The notes: a model not told the origin generated them from the letters alone. Shown: positions 1 through 8,578, counted from the stretch's first letter. The stretch: DNA of 64,000 bases from Deltaproteobacteria bacterium (GCA_021777225.1 JAJYDQ010000003.1:1-64000); one strand, 5' to 3'. Numbers and translations: made by a program.

Positions 1-204
1 ACGTAAAACCTGGTCCCTCCAATGATCCAGAAGCACCATGTGGTTGGCTTGCATAAACTCCTTCGATTCCACGCACTGCTTTTCCTTAGTTCCAACCTCA
101 AGCTTAGGAGCCTGCGAACTCTTGCCAAAATCATACCAAAACGGTGAGGTAATCAGGGCGAGAAATATAACGATTAATACTATAATTTTTCCAGCGTTAT
201 ACAT
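1..204 (-). CDS. dsrJ: DsrJ, triheme cytochrome c subunit of the DsrMKJOP complex (N-terminal part only)
   Basis: The reverse strand from the ATG at 202-204 to the window edge encodes 68 residues starting MYNAGKIIVL, with one membrane-spanning stretch at about residues 5-23 and then a conserved-looking segment with Cys44 and the motif ANHM. This is the usual start of DsrJ, a periplasmic cytochrome c anchored by its N-terminal helix. The heme-binding CxxCH motifs lie beyond the edge. It begins one base after the dsrK stop, so dsrM-dsrK-dsrJ are clearly one transcript, as in other sulfate reducers. The rest of the gene, and the expected dsrO and dsrP, must be outside the window. The call rests on the N-terminus plus gene order. 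Confidence 0.85.
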   Translation of the reverse strand, partial: MYNAGKIIVLIVIFLALITSPFWYDFGKSSQAPKLEVGTKEKQCVESKEFMQANHMVLLDHWRDQVLR

Positions 205-205
205 T

Positions 206-1825
206 CTACTCGTCCTCCTCTTCATCGCCTAAAGGTTCGCCACGTAAATCAACGGTCCGGTCCTTTTCACCATTCATGATTAGAGCATTGGCCACGAGTT
301 CATGAATCCCACCGACCATAACATCCGGGGCCCAATAGTGAGTCAGCGCCGTGAGGGTAGCGCGGTCAATGGCGCACATGCACAGAAGGCGATTAACATC
401 GTGTTTCGCCACCACATGATTTAGGGCGCTAGCGCGTGGGAACGCGCCTCGCATACGCATCTCGATGTTCTCGTCATTTCCAAGACCCGCTCCGCCGCCG
501 CAACAGAATGTCTGTTCACGGATGGTATTTTCCGGCATTTCGTAGAAGTTGTTCACCACATTCTTAATGACGTACCGAGGCTCTTCCAATAGTCCTGCCG
601 CACGAGCCGGGTTACAGGAATCATGATAAGTGGCGATGACCTTATCGTTACGGCTCGGGTCCAGCTTTAGCTTGCCATTCTTGATGAGGTCCGAAGTAAA
701 CTCGGTTATGTGGACCATCTTCGTCTGCTTAGCGTTTTCAAACTTAGTGCCAGTGATCGGGGAAACCGGCTCTTCCAAAAAGTCCGCCGGACCATTCATT
801 GTCTCCATATACTGATGAACAACCCGCCACATATGGCCGCATTCGCCCCCAAGAATCCACTTCACCCCAAGTCTTTTAGCTTCAGCGTAGATCTTCGCGT
901 TTAGACGTTTAATCATTTCGTGCGAGGTGAAAAGCCCGAAATTGCCGCCTTCGGAAGCATAAGTACTCCATGTGTAGTCGAGACCCAACTCGTGGAACAG
1001 CATCATGTATCCCATGCAGGTGTAGGTCCCGGGATCTGCGAAATAGTCGCCTGACGGAGTAACGAAAAGAATCTCGGCTCCTTTTTTGTTAATGGGCAGA
1101 TTTACTTTGATTCCTGTTATGTCCTCAATGTCATCCGCCATGAATTCCCACATATCTATCAGGCCGTGGGGCGGAATACCGAGATGGTTTCCAAATCGAT
1201 AGCAGTTCGCGACAGGTTCCATAACCCAGTTAATGTTCAGGCCGACCAAATTAAGTAATTCCCTGCCTATCATCGTGACTTCGGCAGTGTCTATCCCGTA
1301 CGGACAGAAAACTGAGCAGCGTCTGCATTCAGTACACTGGAAGAAGTAATAAAACCATTCTTTCAGCACATCTATGGTCAATTCACGACCACCACCAAAA
1401 CGGCCAAGCATCTTTCCAAGTAGAGTAAAGTCGTTTCGATAAACGCTCCGGATCAGTTCGGCCCTTAGAACCGGCATGTTTTTGGGATCACCGGACCCGA
1501 TGAAGAAATGGCATTTGTCCGCACATGCGCCACATCGGACACAAATATCCATAAATAGTCGGAATGACCGGTATTTTTCGAGTCGTTCTTTCATCCCCTT
1601 CAGTATGATTTCTTGCCAATTGTCCGGTAACTTCCAGTCTTGGTCAGTAGGCGCCCATTCACGCGGATTGGGCATACCGAGTCTCTTGAGATTCTTGCCT
1701 GCCGCGGGGTAACTGTATGTGCCATCCCTGAAAACAGCGGGATTATCCATCCATCCTGTTTCCGGAGGCTTGTTCAGGTTTATATTCATCAAATCCTGAG
1801 GTTTCGGTAAATCGTGTAGATCCAT
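206..1825 (-). CDS. dsrK: DsrK, cytoplasmic iron-sulfur subunit of DsrMKJOP (HdrD-like)
   Basis: 539 residues, the normal size for DsrK. Two ferredoxin-type [4Fe-4S] motifs are visible at Cys95/98/101/105 and Cys164/167/170/174, followed by a C-terminal CCG-type domain with HDSCNPAR and FCCGGGAGLG and a final CMC. This matches the heterodisulfide-reductase-D fold, whose noncubane cluster is thought to handle a thiol/disulfide substrate, in sulfate reducers the DsrC trisulfide or disulfide. It sits on the cytoplasmic face with DsrM. The start at 1825 has a good ribosome binding site, AAGGAG, six bases upstream. It follows dsrM by two bases and precedes dsrJ by one base, so the three are cotranscribed. 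Confidence 0.96.
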   Translation of the reverse strand: MDLHDLPKPQDLMNINLNKPPETGWMDNPAVFRDGTYSYPAAGKNLKRLGMPNPREWAPTDQDWKLPDNWQEIILKGMKERLEKYRSFRLFMDICVRCGACADKCHFFIGSGDPKNMPVLRAELIRSVYRNDFTLLGKMLGRFGGGRELTIDVLKEWFYYFFQCTECRRCSVFCPYGIDTAEVTMIGRELLNLVGLNINWVMEPVANCYRFGNHLGIPPHGLIDMWEFMADDIEDITGIKVNLPINKKGAEILFVTPSGDYFADPGTYTCMGYMMLFHELGLDYTWSTYASEGGNFGLFTSHEMIKRLNAKIYAEAKRLGVKWILGGECGHMWRVVHQYMETMNGPADFLEEPVSPITGTKFENAKQTKMVHITEFTSDLIKNGKLKLDPSRNDKVIATYHDSCNPARAAGLLEEPRYVIKNVVNNFYEMPENTIREQTFCCGGGAGLGNDENIEMRMRGAFPRASALNHVVAKHDVNRLLCMCAIDRATLTALTHYWAPDVMVGGIHELVANALIMNGEKDRTVDLRGEPLGDEEEDE

Positions 1826-1827
1826 GG

Positions 1828-2832
1828 TTACTCCTTGTCCACAGGGATGCCGACTTCTTTCATCTTCTCCCTGAAATCATCTTCATATTCTTCATAAGTA
1901 TGAACCTTCACCGGATAATTCCACGGATTCACATAACGCTCACTTCTGTTAACGTTGGCCATGTTGCGTGTGGGGCTCAAGAATACTCCACCAGCATGCA
2001 TCAGTTTTGAGAAAGGGAAATAAGCGATCAGCACGCTTACCAAAAACAAATGCACGTAGAAAATCGGATGAATCCCTGGAGGCGCTACCGGATGCAAAGT
2101 AAACAAACCCATAGCAAGACTTTTGACACCCAACAAATCCACCTTGAAAAAATTCCTCATCAAGACTCCGGAAATTCCTATACCCAATATGAGAAACAAG
2201 GCGAAATAATCTGCGGGTAGAGAAATATAGCGTAGTTGAGGTAAAGTGACCCTTCTTAGGAAGAGAAGTGTCACTGCGGCTAGAAAAAGGATGTCTGTAA
2301 TGAAAAAGGTTGGAACCATGATCTGGAAAAACCCGTCCACAGATGTGATCGTTTGCACAAATGAGGGAATCGGTTCCATAAAAAGTCTCAAATGACGTAC
2401 GATAATTATTAGAAATGAATAGTGAAACAGGATGCCGAAAAGCCATAGCCACTTTGCGGACGCATAGGTGACCCGCGGCCCCTCTCTTAACTCAGCCTTG
2501 GAGTTTCTGAAAAGAGATCGAAACAAGAACACTTCCAGAAACATTCTGCCGATTACACCCCATGTGTTGTAAGGACAATCCAGGTTGTCGGCTTTTATCC
2601 ATGGCAGAGATTTGCCCTGACCACAAGTTGTTGGAATACGAAAAGGGACTGGGACCCTAGCCCAATCCACAATTCGGTAAACAACCCCGATAACAAATAT
2701 GGCTAACGCTATGTAAGGGATGATAACTCCAAACACAGAGTCAAGGCCTATCGCCTCGACCCCGAACCAGGAGACCACCACCAAAGCTACCACAGCTATC
2801 AGGGCCGAAACTAAAGAAAACAATGCGTTCAT
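1828..2832 (-). CDS. dsrM: DsrM, cytochrome b membrane subunit of DsrMKJOP
   Basis: 334 residues with several hydrophobic helices and a fold resembling the NarI gamma subunit of nitrate reductase. The stretch HYSFLIIIVRHLRLF carries paired histidines of the kind that bind heme b. DsrM is the quinone-reactive integral membrane subunit that exchanges electrons between menaquinone and DsrK. The ribosome binding site GAGGTGG lies just upstream of the ATG at 2832. It is the first dsr subunit gene of the operon and is preceded at 49 bases by an RsbRD-like gene, an order seen in other sulfate reducers. The presence of a complete menaquinone operon in the same window agrees with this role. Confidence 0.95.
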   Translation of the reverse strand: MNALFSLVSALIAVVALVVVSWFGVEAIGLDSVFGVIIPYIALAIFVIGVVYRIVDWARVPVPFRIPTTCGQGKSLPWIKADNLDCPYNTWGVIGRMFLEVFLFRSLFRNSKAELREGPRVTYASAKWLWLFGILFHYSFLIIIVRHLRLFMEPIPSFVQTITSVDGFFQIMVPTFFITDILFLAAVTLLFLRRVTLPQLRYISLPADYFALFLILGIGISGVLMRNFFKVDLLGVKSLAMGLFTLHPVAPPGIHPIFYVHLFLVSVLIAYFPFSKLMHAGGVFLSPTRNMANVNRSERYVNPWNYPVKVHTYEEYEDDFREKMKEVGIPVDKE

Positions 2833-2881
2833 TCGACCACCTCAATTAACTTAACACTGTTTTATCGCCAACTAAGGGACG

Positions 2882-3406
2882 CTACCAATCGTGAGGCGCC
2901 CCGTATTTCATGCACGCTCTTTCCAGAATTCGCGATGTCCTGTTCCTGATTTCCATAGCCCTCATTTCGAAGAGCTTCTCACGACATTTCATATAAATGT
3001 CAAAAGACGTGAGAGCAAGAGAATCTATTCTGGATTCCAGTTTTAAAAGTTCACTAAACAGATGCCGATCATTCATCATGTTTTCCGGAATCGATTCCCT
3101 AAGACTCCTTTTTAACAAAAAGAGGAAACTCAACGAATCCGAAGCCGAGAACTGCTGAACTGCACGAATCCTGACTATGTCATCCAAACGCCTGATTAAA
3201 TCCGGAGAATAGTCCTTACTACCACCAACAACCCAGTCAAAAAGCGCCTCCGCCCCATTAACGATGGCTGCCCCAACGGGATTGGCAAACGGATCCTTCT
3301 GTTTTCTCATGAAGGAGCCACCTTCCGGAGGATACGTGTCAAAAGTAAGATCAGTCCAGTTTTTAATGATTGTTCTTTTATTTTCCAAGATAAAGTCTAC
3401 TAACAT
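2882..3406 (-). CDS. RsbRD N-terminal-domain protein upstream of dsrMKJ
   Basis: 174 residues, largely helical, beginning MLVDFILENKRTIIKNW and rich in charged helices. It resembles the N-terminal sensor domain of RsbRD-type stressosome co-antagonists, without the C-terminal STAS domain. Proteins of this type are found directly upstream of dsrMK in several sulfate reducers, but their role there is not established to my knowledge. It may sense redox state or the folding state of the complex, which is inference. No transmembrane segment, no Cys cluster and no DNA-binding motif are visible. It shares its strand with dsrM, 49 bases away, and is probably the first gene of the dsr transcript. Confidence 0.75.
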   Translation of the reverse strand: MLVDFILENKRTIIKNWTDLTFDTYPPEGGSFMRKQKDPFANPVGAAIVNGAEALFDWVVGGSKDYSPDLIRRLDDIVRIRAVQQFSASDSLSFLFLLKRSLRESIPENMMNDRHLFSELLKLESRIDSLALTSFDIYMKCREKLFEMRAMEIRNRTSRILERACMKYGAPHDW

Positions 3407-3921
3407 TATCGTTTGTATTCTCCATTTTTCAAATCCCGATCAATGACTCTGATGTCGGCGACATAACGCTGCCGGACATCTCACAGAAGTGGCGTACCCA
3501 ATCGACTCCTTGTTATTAACTGAAGGGTCCTGCCAAGTGACCTATTCAAATCTTTCAGCCGCTCCGAACTCTAGCTTGTAGCCCAACCATTCAGCTAAAT
3601 GAATCCTTATCACTTCTGATTTCGGATATCGGTGGCTACGGATTTTAGTGTTCTATTAAACACTTGGCTTACAGCCCCGGTCGGGTTTAGCCATGTCAAG
3701 GTAAGAATTTTAAGGTTATACGCGTACACTTTTCAGGCTGAATTGTCAAGTTTTTTGCCGTTTTTTTAGAACTGTCCTTGACTTTACGTTCTCGAGGAAT
3801 TAAGGGCTCACACTGTTTTTGGAAGTTTTAAACACATGATGTAATTTATTGCTAGGCGCCACTAACGATTTTTTTTAGCCTCAGGCGCTTCGTTGACATT
3901 AAAATTACAAGGAGCCGCTTT
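3407..3921. promoter_or_regulatory. Divergent intergenic control region between dsr operon and VOC gene
   Basis: 515 bases with no convincing gene. For the minus strand there is a perfect TTGACA at 3744-3749 with only a weak -10 at 17 bases. A 6+6 inverted repeat, AGTGTT-N6-AACACT, lies at 3647-3664 between that element and the dsr genes, a geometry like that of CRP/FNR-family operators, though the half-site is not their consensus. For the plus strand, TTGGAA at 3819-3824 and TAATTT at 3842-3847 are separated by 17 bases and could drive the VOC gene. The 5' untranslated region toward dsr would be about 300 bases. Confidence 0.4.
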
Positions 3922-4515
3922 ATGATCAAGTTCAATGGAATAAATCATCTCGCCATGGTTACTTCGGACATGGACAAAACTATCCGTTACTGGCGAGACC
4001 TTCTCGGATTACGATTAGTGGCCGGTTTAGGCGCGCCCGGATACAGGCATTATTTCTTTGAAATATCGCCCACTGATCTCATTGCTTTCTTTGAATGGAC
4101 CGGAGCCGAACCAGTCATCGAGAAAGACCATGGAGCGCCCGTCAAAGGTCCGATCATATTCGATCATGTGTCTTTTGGTGTTGAAAACCTTGATGATCTC
4201 TGGGAATTACGTGACAAACTTGCAGCCGCCGGGTTCTGGGTATCGGAAATGGTGGACCACGGCTTTATTTATTCCATTTATTCCTTTGACCCTAACAACA
4301 TCCCTGTAGAATTCAGCTTTTCGGTTAGGGGAGAAGAGATAAGACTGAACCCTAAAGTCATTGACAAGAGACCATCCGGCGTCACGCTGGAGGGATCGGA
4401 GCCCCAGCCTGCCAAATGGCCAGAACCAACTCCGTCAAGTGATGAAAACAAGCAAATCTATCCAGGCGCAGGAAGTGAGTTGTTTCATGGAATTAGAAAA
4501 ACCTCTAGCGGCTGA
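3922..4515 (+). CDS. VOC-family (glyoxalase/dioxygenase fold) metalloprotein
   Basis: 197 residues. The first 135 residues form one vicinal-oxygen-chelate domain with two beta-alpha-beta-beta-beta repeats. The four likely metal ligands are visible as His9, Glu58, His82 and Glu130, the His/Glu/His/Glu pattern of this superfamily. The last 60 residues are Pro- and charge-rich and probably disordered. Substrate cannot be inferred: the fold serves lactoylglutathione lyases, extradiol dioxygenases, methylmalonyl-CoA epimerases and others. The ATG has AAGGAG 7 bases upstream. Its 3' end overlaps the convergent DUF362 gene by 11 bases, and no terminator separates them. Confidence 0.8.
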   Translation: MIKFNGINHLAMVTSDMDKTIRYWRDLLGLRLVAGLGAPGYRHYFFEISPTDLIAFFEWTGAEPVIEKDHGAPVKGPIIFDHVSFGVENLDDLWELRDKLAAAGFWVSEMVDHGFIYSIYSFDPNNIPVEFSFSVRGEEIRLNPKVIDKRPSGVTLEGSEPQPAKWPEPTPSSDENKQIYPGAGSELFHGIRKTSSG

Positions 4516-5650
4516 TCCGCGACAGGACACGTCCCATGAAGGGTTCCAGGACCCGAACGGCGTCATTCTCGCAAAGTTCCTGACAACAGAAGCATGAAAT
4601 ACACTTTTTGCGGTCTATCTGAAATAACCCATCTTTTTCAGAAATGGCTGACGCCGGACAGTGACTCATACAGATACCGCATTTCTTGCAACACGTATGA
4701 TCGATTAACGGTCGAGTAATCATGTGGTTTTCGAGAAATCTTCTGACCGGGTTCCAATATGAGAGATTCCAGGCCATGGTAACTGACTTGGCTTGTCTGA
4801 AATCAGTTATCGGAAATTCATCGAATTCATCTCCCACTGTCATTATCCGAGACAAATCAGACACGCCAATTCCCAATTCTTGCCCTATGACGCAAGTACG
4901 CATCAAATTCGGGGGAAAATTCACAAGCGACGCCAATACGGCGTCCAGAGCCACTGCGTCCACGCTTGCGGCCACAAGACCTATGAATCGAGGCGCGCCA
5001 TTATTGGGGCCGTTTCCCTCCATGCCTAGTATGCCATCGACAATTGAAACCGCCGGTCTCACCTGTTCAAGAATCTGTACTAGGACTGTAGCGAAATGGT
5101 CAATGTTTTTGCCTGCTCGCAAATGCCACGACGCCTTGTCAGTTCCCACAACCGCGCCAAAAAGGTTTTTCACGGCTATAGTTAATCCCATCTGTGTGTG
5201 AGTTTTTAGCTTGGGCAGATTTACGATCCGGTCAAATTCGAATATTTCTTCAGCCAGTTCAAGGCGCCGAAAGACTCGTCCTTCAGAACAATCCAGACTT
5301 CTCTTCCGAGTAAACGGACAGGACTGGATGTTCATTTTTCGCATGAAATTTTCGTAACCAGACTTGGAAAGCACTCTATTAAGGTTTCCCAATGGAGGAC
5401 TATCTCCAATAAAAACACTGGCGCCATGATCAATGATCAGTGACGCTACCGCTTCCACAAATGCCGGATGCGTCACAACCGCCCTTTCCGGGACTGCCGA
5501 CATTAAAAGATTGGGTTTTATCAGGACTTTATCAGACCTACCTACGACCGTCGCAAATCCTCCGATGTCCTCAATACGCTTATGGATGTTTTCTTTGAGT
5601 CTCGCGACGTCGTAATCCTGGGCTTTCCCCACACTAACTAGAGGTTTCAT
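4505..5650 (-). CDS. DUF362 protein with C-terminal 2[4Fe-4S] ferredoxin domain
   Basis: 381 residues. Residues about 1-300 match the DUF362 family, with KVLIKPNLL near residue 43 and FDRIVNLPKLKTH in the middle. The C-terminus carries two ferredoxin motifs, CCKKCGICMSHCP and CISCFCCQELC, with extra cysteines beside the usual four each. Such proteins are common in anaerobes; the reaction is unknown, and an electron-transfer role is suggested only by the clusters. It is transcribed alone toward the VOC gene and overlaps its end by 11 bases. Confidence 0.85.
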   Translation of the reverse strand: MKPLVSVGKAQDYDVARLKENIHKRIEDIGGFATVVGRSDKVLIKPNLLMSAVPERAVVTHPAFVEAVASLIIDHGASVFIGDSPPLGNLNRVLSKSGYENFMRKMNIQSCPFTRKRSLDCSEGRVFRRLELAEEIFEFDRIVNLPKLKTHTQMGLTIAVKNLFGAVVGTDKASWHLRAGKNIDHFATVLVQILEQVRPAVSIVDGILGMEGNGPNNGAPRFIGLVAASVDAVALDAVLASLVNFPPNLMRTCVIGQELGIGVSDLSRIMTVGDEFDEFPITDFRQAKSVTMAWNLSYWNPVRRFLENHMITRPLIDHTCCKKCGICMSHCPASAISEKDGLFQIDRKKCISCFCCQELCENDAVRVLEPFMGRVLSRISR

Positions 5651-5780
5651 TACATATCCTGAAGCGAATATTCTAGGCCGTTTAAGGCGCTATGCGGATC
5701 AGCCGGAACAATAGCTGAATATTGGACCGTTTTCAATCGTGAGAATTTGTCGTAACAGCGATTTCTGCCGCAATTTGCGC

Positions 5781-5808
5781 TTGACCTGATCAGGAATCTC
5801 GTTATACT
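5781..5808 (+). promoter_or_regulatory. Sigma-70-type promoter of the panCD transcript
   Basis: TTGACC at 5781-5786 and TATACT at 5803-5808 are separated by 16 bases. Both hexamers match consensus at five of six positions. Transcription would start near 5815-5818 and give a leader of about 140 bases before panC. This is among the best promoter matches in the window. Confidence 0.65.
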
Positions 5809-5817
5809 AAATTTAAT

Positions 5818-5954
5818 GGGTCTAGAGTACCTCTATGAGGGACCTGGAACACATTGATTAAAACAATAAGAATCCGCTTGGATCGTATTGACCGGGACGG
5901 AAGGAAATAAGTAGTAGCGCTGTACGCCTTCCCTTGTTCGGGAAGGCTTTTTTT
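5818..5954 (+). ncRNA. Structured leader RNA of panCD, candidate pan motif
   Basis: About 137 bases between the promoter and panC contain several possible hairpins. TAGAG at 5823-5827 pairs with CTCTA at 5831-5835, and the flanking GGTC (5819-5822) pairs with GACC (5841-5844). A second helix can form between CAATA and TATTG around an ATCC/GGAT stem; an alternative uses TCCG with CGGA and leaves a bulged A. The leader ends in a terminator-like hairpin. The pan RNA motif is known upstream of pantothenate genes in Deltaproteobacteria, Firmicutes and Chloroflexi and is a hairpin with bulged adenosines, so this leader is a good candidate. I cannot align it to the covariance model here. Confidence 0.5.
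5926..5954 (+). terminator. Terminator-like hairpin in the panC leader, overlapping its ribosome binding site
   Basis: GCCTTCCC and GGGAAGGC form an 8-bp stem with a TTGTTC loop, followed by a run of T directly before the panC ATG at 5955. The 3' arm contains GGGAAGG, the only good Shine-Dalgarno sequence, eight bases before that ATG. The hairpin could therefore stop transcription, hide the ribosome binding site, or both. Confidence 0.75.
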
Positions 5955-6830
5955 ATGGTTGGATCAATGGACACCATTACTTCAGTTCGCGAAATGATTG
6001 AGTGGTCAAGATTTCAAATTTCCTGTCGCAAAGACACGGGCTTTGTTCCAACCATGGGATACTTGCATGATGGTCATTTGAGCTTGGTAAACAGGGCGCG
6101 CTCTGAAAATGATTCTGTCGTAGTAAGCGTGTTTGTAAATCCCACCCAATTCGGTCCCAACGAAGACCTCAGCGTTTATCCCCGTGATCCTGATGGAGAC
6201 TCTGCAAAACTTGAAGCGGCCGGCATAGACGTGCTGTTCGTGCCTGAGGCTGGAGAGCTATACAGTCCAAGCCATGAAACCTTCGTGGAATTGGAAAGAT
6301 TGTCCCGTCATCTTTGCGGCAAATCCCGACCGCTTCATTTTCGCGGGGTCGCAACGATTGTCCTGAAATTGTTTAATATTGTTCTTCCCACTAATGCTTA
6401 CTTTGGCAGCAAGGATTATCAGCAATTACAGGTGATCAAGAATATGGTCAGGGACCTTAACGTGAACACCATGGTTATCGGTTGTCCTACCATCAGGGAA
6501 CATGACGGGCTCGCTATGAGTTCTAGGAACTCTTATCTATCCCCAGATCAAAGGAAACAGGCGATCTGTCTTTACGATGCCCTTATGATTGCCAGGAGAT
6601 TGTTTGCGGCACGGGAACCCGACCCCAACGCCTACCTTCAGGCCATGAAGAGCAGAGTTCTGTCTGAACCTGACGCCTTGCCGGACTACATAAGTCTAGT
6701 CCATCCGGAAACTCTGGAGAACCTTACAACTGTAAACTACAACGCTTTGGCTGTAATGGCCGTAAGAATTGGGAAGACCAGATTGATCGACAATATGCTG
6801 CTGGCCGAACCGGCCTCAAGAAATCAATAG
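5955..6830 (+). CDS. panC: Pantothenate synthetase
   Basis: 291 residues from the ATG at 5955; the family usually has about 280-290. The enzyme joins pantoate and beta-alanine using ATP in the cytoplasm. Visible signature motifs are PTMGYLHDGHLSL (nucleotide-binding, HIGH-like), FVNPTQFGP, FGSKDYQQL and MSSRNSYLS. The start at 5955 is chosen because GGAAGG lies eight bases upstream; an in-frame ATG at 5967 (MDTITSV) matches the family N-terminus slightly better and remains possible. A TTG at 5934 lies inside the terminator hairpin and is rejected. panD follows after 78 bases, so the two steps feeding pantothenate from aspartate are in one transcript. Regulation by the leader RNA is likely. 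Confidence 0.95.
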   Translation: MVGSMDTITSVREMIEWSRFQISCRKDTGFVPTMGYLHDGHLSLVNRARSENDSVVVSVFVNPTQFGPNEDLSVYPRDPDGDSAKLEAAGIDVLFVPEAGELYSPSHETFVELERLSRHLCGKSRPLHFRGVATIVLKLFNIVLPTNAYFGSKDYQQLQVIKNMVRDLNVNTMVIGCPTIREHDGLAMSSRNSYLSPDQRKQAICLYDALMIARRLFAAREPDPNAYLQAMKSRVLSEPDALPDYISLVHPETLENLTTVNYNALAVMAVRIGKTRLIDNMLLAEPASRNQ

Positions 6831-6908
6831 ATCGAACCTAAGGAAATCGAGAAGTAATAATTTACGAAGACGAAATCCTCGAGATCTTACAAATCCGGGA
6901 GAATTCAC

Positions 6909-7265
6909 ATGCAAAGGACAATGCTGAAATCGAAAATACATCGGGCGACAGTGACAGGCGCTTGTGTTGATTATGAAGGAAGCGTCACAATTGATTCCCG
7001 TCTACTTGACGCGTCGGACATTCTTGAGTACGAACAAGTCCAAATTTACAATGTATCAAACGGTGAGCGTTTCGCGACGTACGTGATCAAAGGGGAACCT
7101 GATTCCGGCGTGATTTGCCTGAACGGAGCCGCGGCGCGCAAGGTTTCCGTGCGTGACCTCGTCATAATATGCTCCTACGTAAGCGTTGATGACGCTGAAT
7201 GCAAGAACCACAAGGCCACAAATATCTTTGTGGATAAAGATAACAAAATAGAAAGGATGCATTGA
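6909..7265 (+). CDS. panD: Aspartate 1-decarboxylase, pyruvoyl-dependent proenzyme
   Basis: 118 residues, a normal size for PanD. It decarboxylates aspartate to beta-alanine, the second substrate of PanC. The self-cleavage site Gly24-Ser25 is present in YEGSVTID, which would give the pyruvoyl group on the new N-terminus. The KSKIHRATVT segment near the start is the family hallmark. GGAG lies seven bases upstream of the ATG at 6909; a second ATG at 6921 is less likely because MQRTMLKSK resembles other PanD starts. It is followed by a strong terminator at 7347. Confidence 0.96.
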   Translation: MQRTMLKSKIHRATVTGACVDYEGSVTIDSRLLDASDILEYEQVQIYNVSNGERFATYVIKGEPDSGVICLNGAAARKVSVRDLVIICSYVSVDDAECKNHKATNIFVDKDNKIERMH

Positions 7266-7346
7266 TTAACTGCCATATTTTATATATTTATCATTACAAT
7301 ATGTTAATTACATAGGCTTTTGTACACTAAAATACAAATAAGTAAT

Positions 7347-7372
7347 GTTCACATGTTAGTGTGAACTTTTTT
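7347..7372 (+). terminator. Intrinsic terminator of panCD
   Basis: GTTCACA and TGTGAAC form a perfect 7-bp stem around a TGTTAG loop, followed by six T. It lies 82 bases after the panD stop and closes the operon. The remaining bases up to 7555 hold no further gene that I can support. Confidence 0.85.
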
Positions 7373-7555
7373 AGCTTAGTCGTAGCTCATCTCGATTCCC
7401 CAGCATAAAATATCATTATTCGACGCCGCTGTTTTGTCGGACATGTGAACAAGAATGGGGCGCTACTCGTCCTAATTGGCTCCAAGAGATTCTAAGGCCA
7501 ATTCCATTAACGATTTTGGCCATCATGAAATCACAAGTAGTCTCAGGATTCCAGA

Positions 7556-8482
7556 GTGTTGTTAATCCTCAACAGTTTGCTCCCAATATTTGCCATCATA
7601 GCCCTTGGGACCGCCCTAAAACGAATTGGGTGGACCGATGATTTCTTCATTAGATCATCTGACAAGTTAATTTACTACATATTCTTTCCGTGCTTGCTTT
7701 TTTGGAAAATCGGAAAACCCTCACCAGCGGCAGGCATCGAGTGGGCTTTTATCTTAGGGGTATTGTGTGCGGTCTTTCTCGTTTTCTTGATGAGTCTACT
7801 TTTTGTGAAGCTATTTCGAGTTCCTGATTATGAAGTGGGTTCGTTTTCCCAGAGTTGCTATCGTTTCAGTTCCTATATTGGAATAGCGATAATACTTTCA
7901 GCGGTTGGAGAAGATGGGGTCCGGCAGTTCGGGATCCTTATAGGGTTTGTGATTCCCTTTATTAACGTTCTGGCCGTCTCAAGCATGATTTGGTATTCAC
8001 GCGAGAGTCGTTCAAAAAAACACCGAACGACCATCATGGCAAAAGCCATTGTCTCAAATCCCTTGATTTTGGCATGTCTGGCAGGGATTTTTTACTCGAA
8101 ACTCGGGATACCGTTTCCTACTTTCGTCGCAAAAACTTTCGAATTGACCTCGTTACTCTCCTTACCCCTAGCTCTGATTTCAATCGGTGGAAGCCTGACC
8201 TTTTCGAGGTCTAAGGATCATTTAAGCAATGCATTAATGGCAGCCCTGTTCAAGTTGATCGTCCTGCCGATGGTCGGTTATGTGTTGCTTAAAGTATTTC
8301 AAGCGCCGCCTACGCCTTTTAAGGTAGCGATGATATACTTCGCTTTGCCAACTTCGCCCCAAAATTACATTCTTTCATCTCAACTAAACAGCGACGTAGA
8401 CCTTGCCACCACGAGCATAGTAGTATCAACATTGCTGTCCACAGTTTCTCTTTCCGTCATTCTGATGGCTTTTGCCCAGTGA
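7556..8482 (+). CDS. AEC-family (auxin efflux carrier type) membrane transporter
   Basis: 308 residues, strongly hydrophobic throughout, with about ten transmembrane helices arranged as two similar halves, the usual AEC architecture. The opening LNSLLPIFAIIALGTALKRIGW and the C-terminal ALPTSPQNYILSSQ are typical. Bacterial relatives move small organic acids such as malate or malonate; the substrate here cannot be told. The start is a GTG at 7556 with AGGA seven bases upstream. It stands alone, with the panCD terminator before it and a convergent dehydrogenase after it. Confidence 0.85.
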   Translation: MLLILNSLLPIFAIIALGTALKRIGWTDDFFIRSSDKLIYYIFFPCLLFWKIGKPSPAAGIEWAFILGVLCAVFLVFLMSLLFVKLFRVPDYEVGSFSQSCYRFSSYIGIAIILSAVGEDGVRQFGILIGFVIPFINVLAVSSMIWYSRESRSKKHRTTIMAKAIVSNPLILACLAGIFYSKLGIPFPTFVAKTFELTSLLSLPLALISIGGSLTFSRSKDHLSNALMAALFKLIVLPMVGYVLLKVFQAPPTPFKVAMIYFALPTSPQNYILSSQLNSDVDLATTSIVVSTLLSTVSLSVILMAFAQ

Positions 8483-8578
8483 AGGCTCTCCTGATTGTAA
8501 AGCGAGGGACCTTCATCCATTTTTCTGAGGGAGCGGCCATATTCTGAAATCGCAGGTCTTTGTTAAAGGCCAGGCGAC

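Noticed and set aside
38-232. Plus-strand 64-codon ORF at the left edge
   Set aside because: It is antisense to dsrJ, whose N-terminus and coupling to dsrK are clear.
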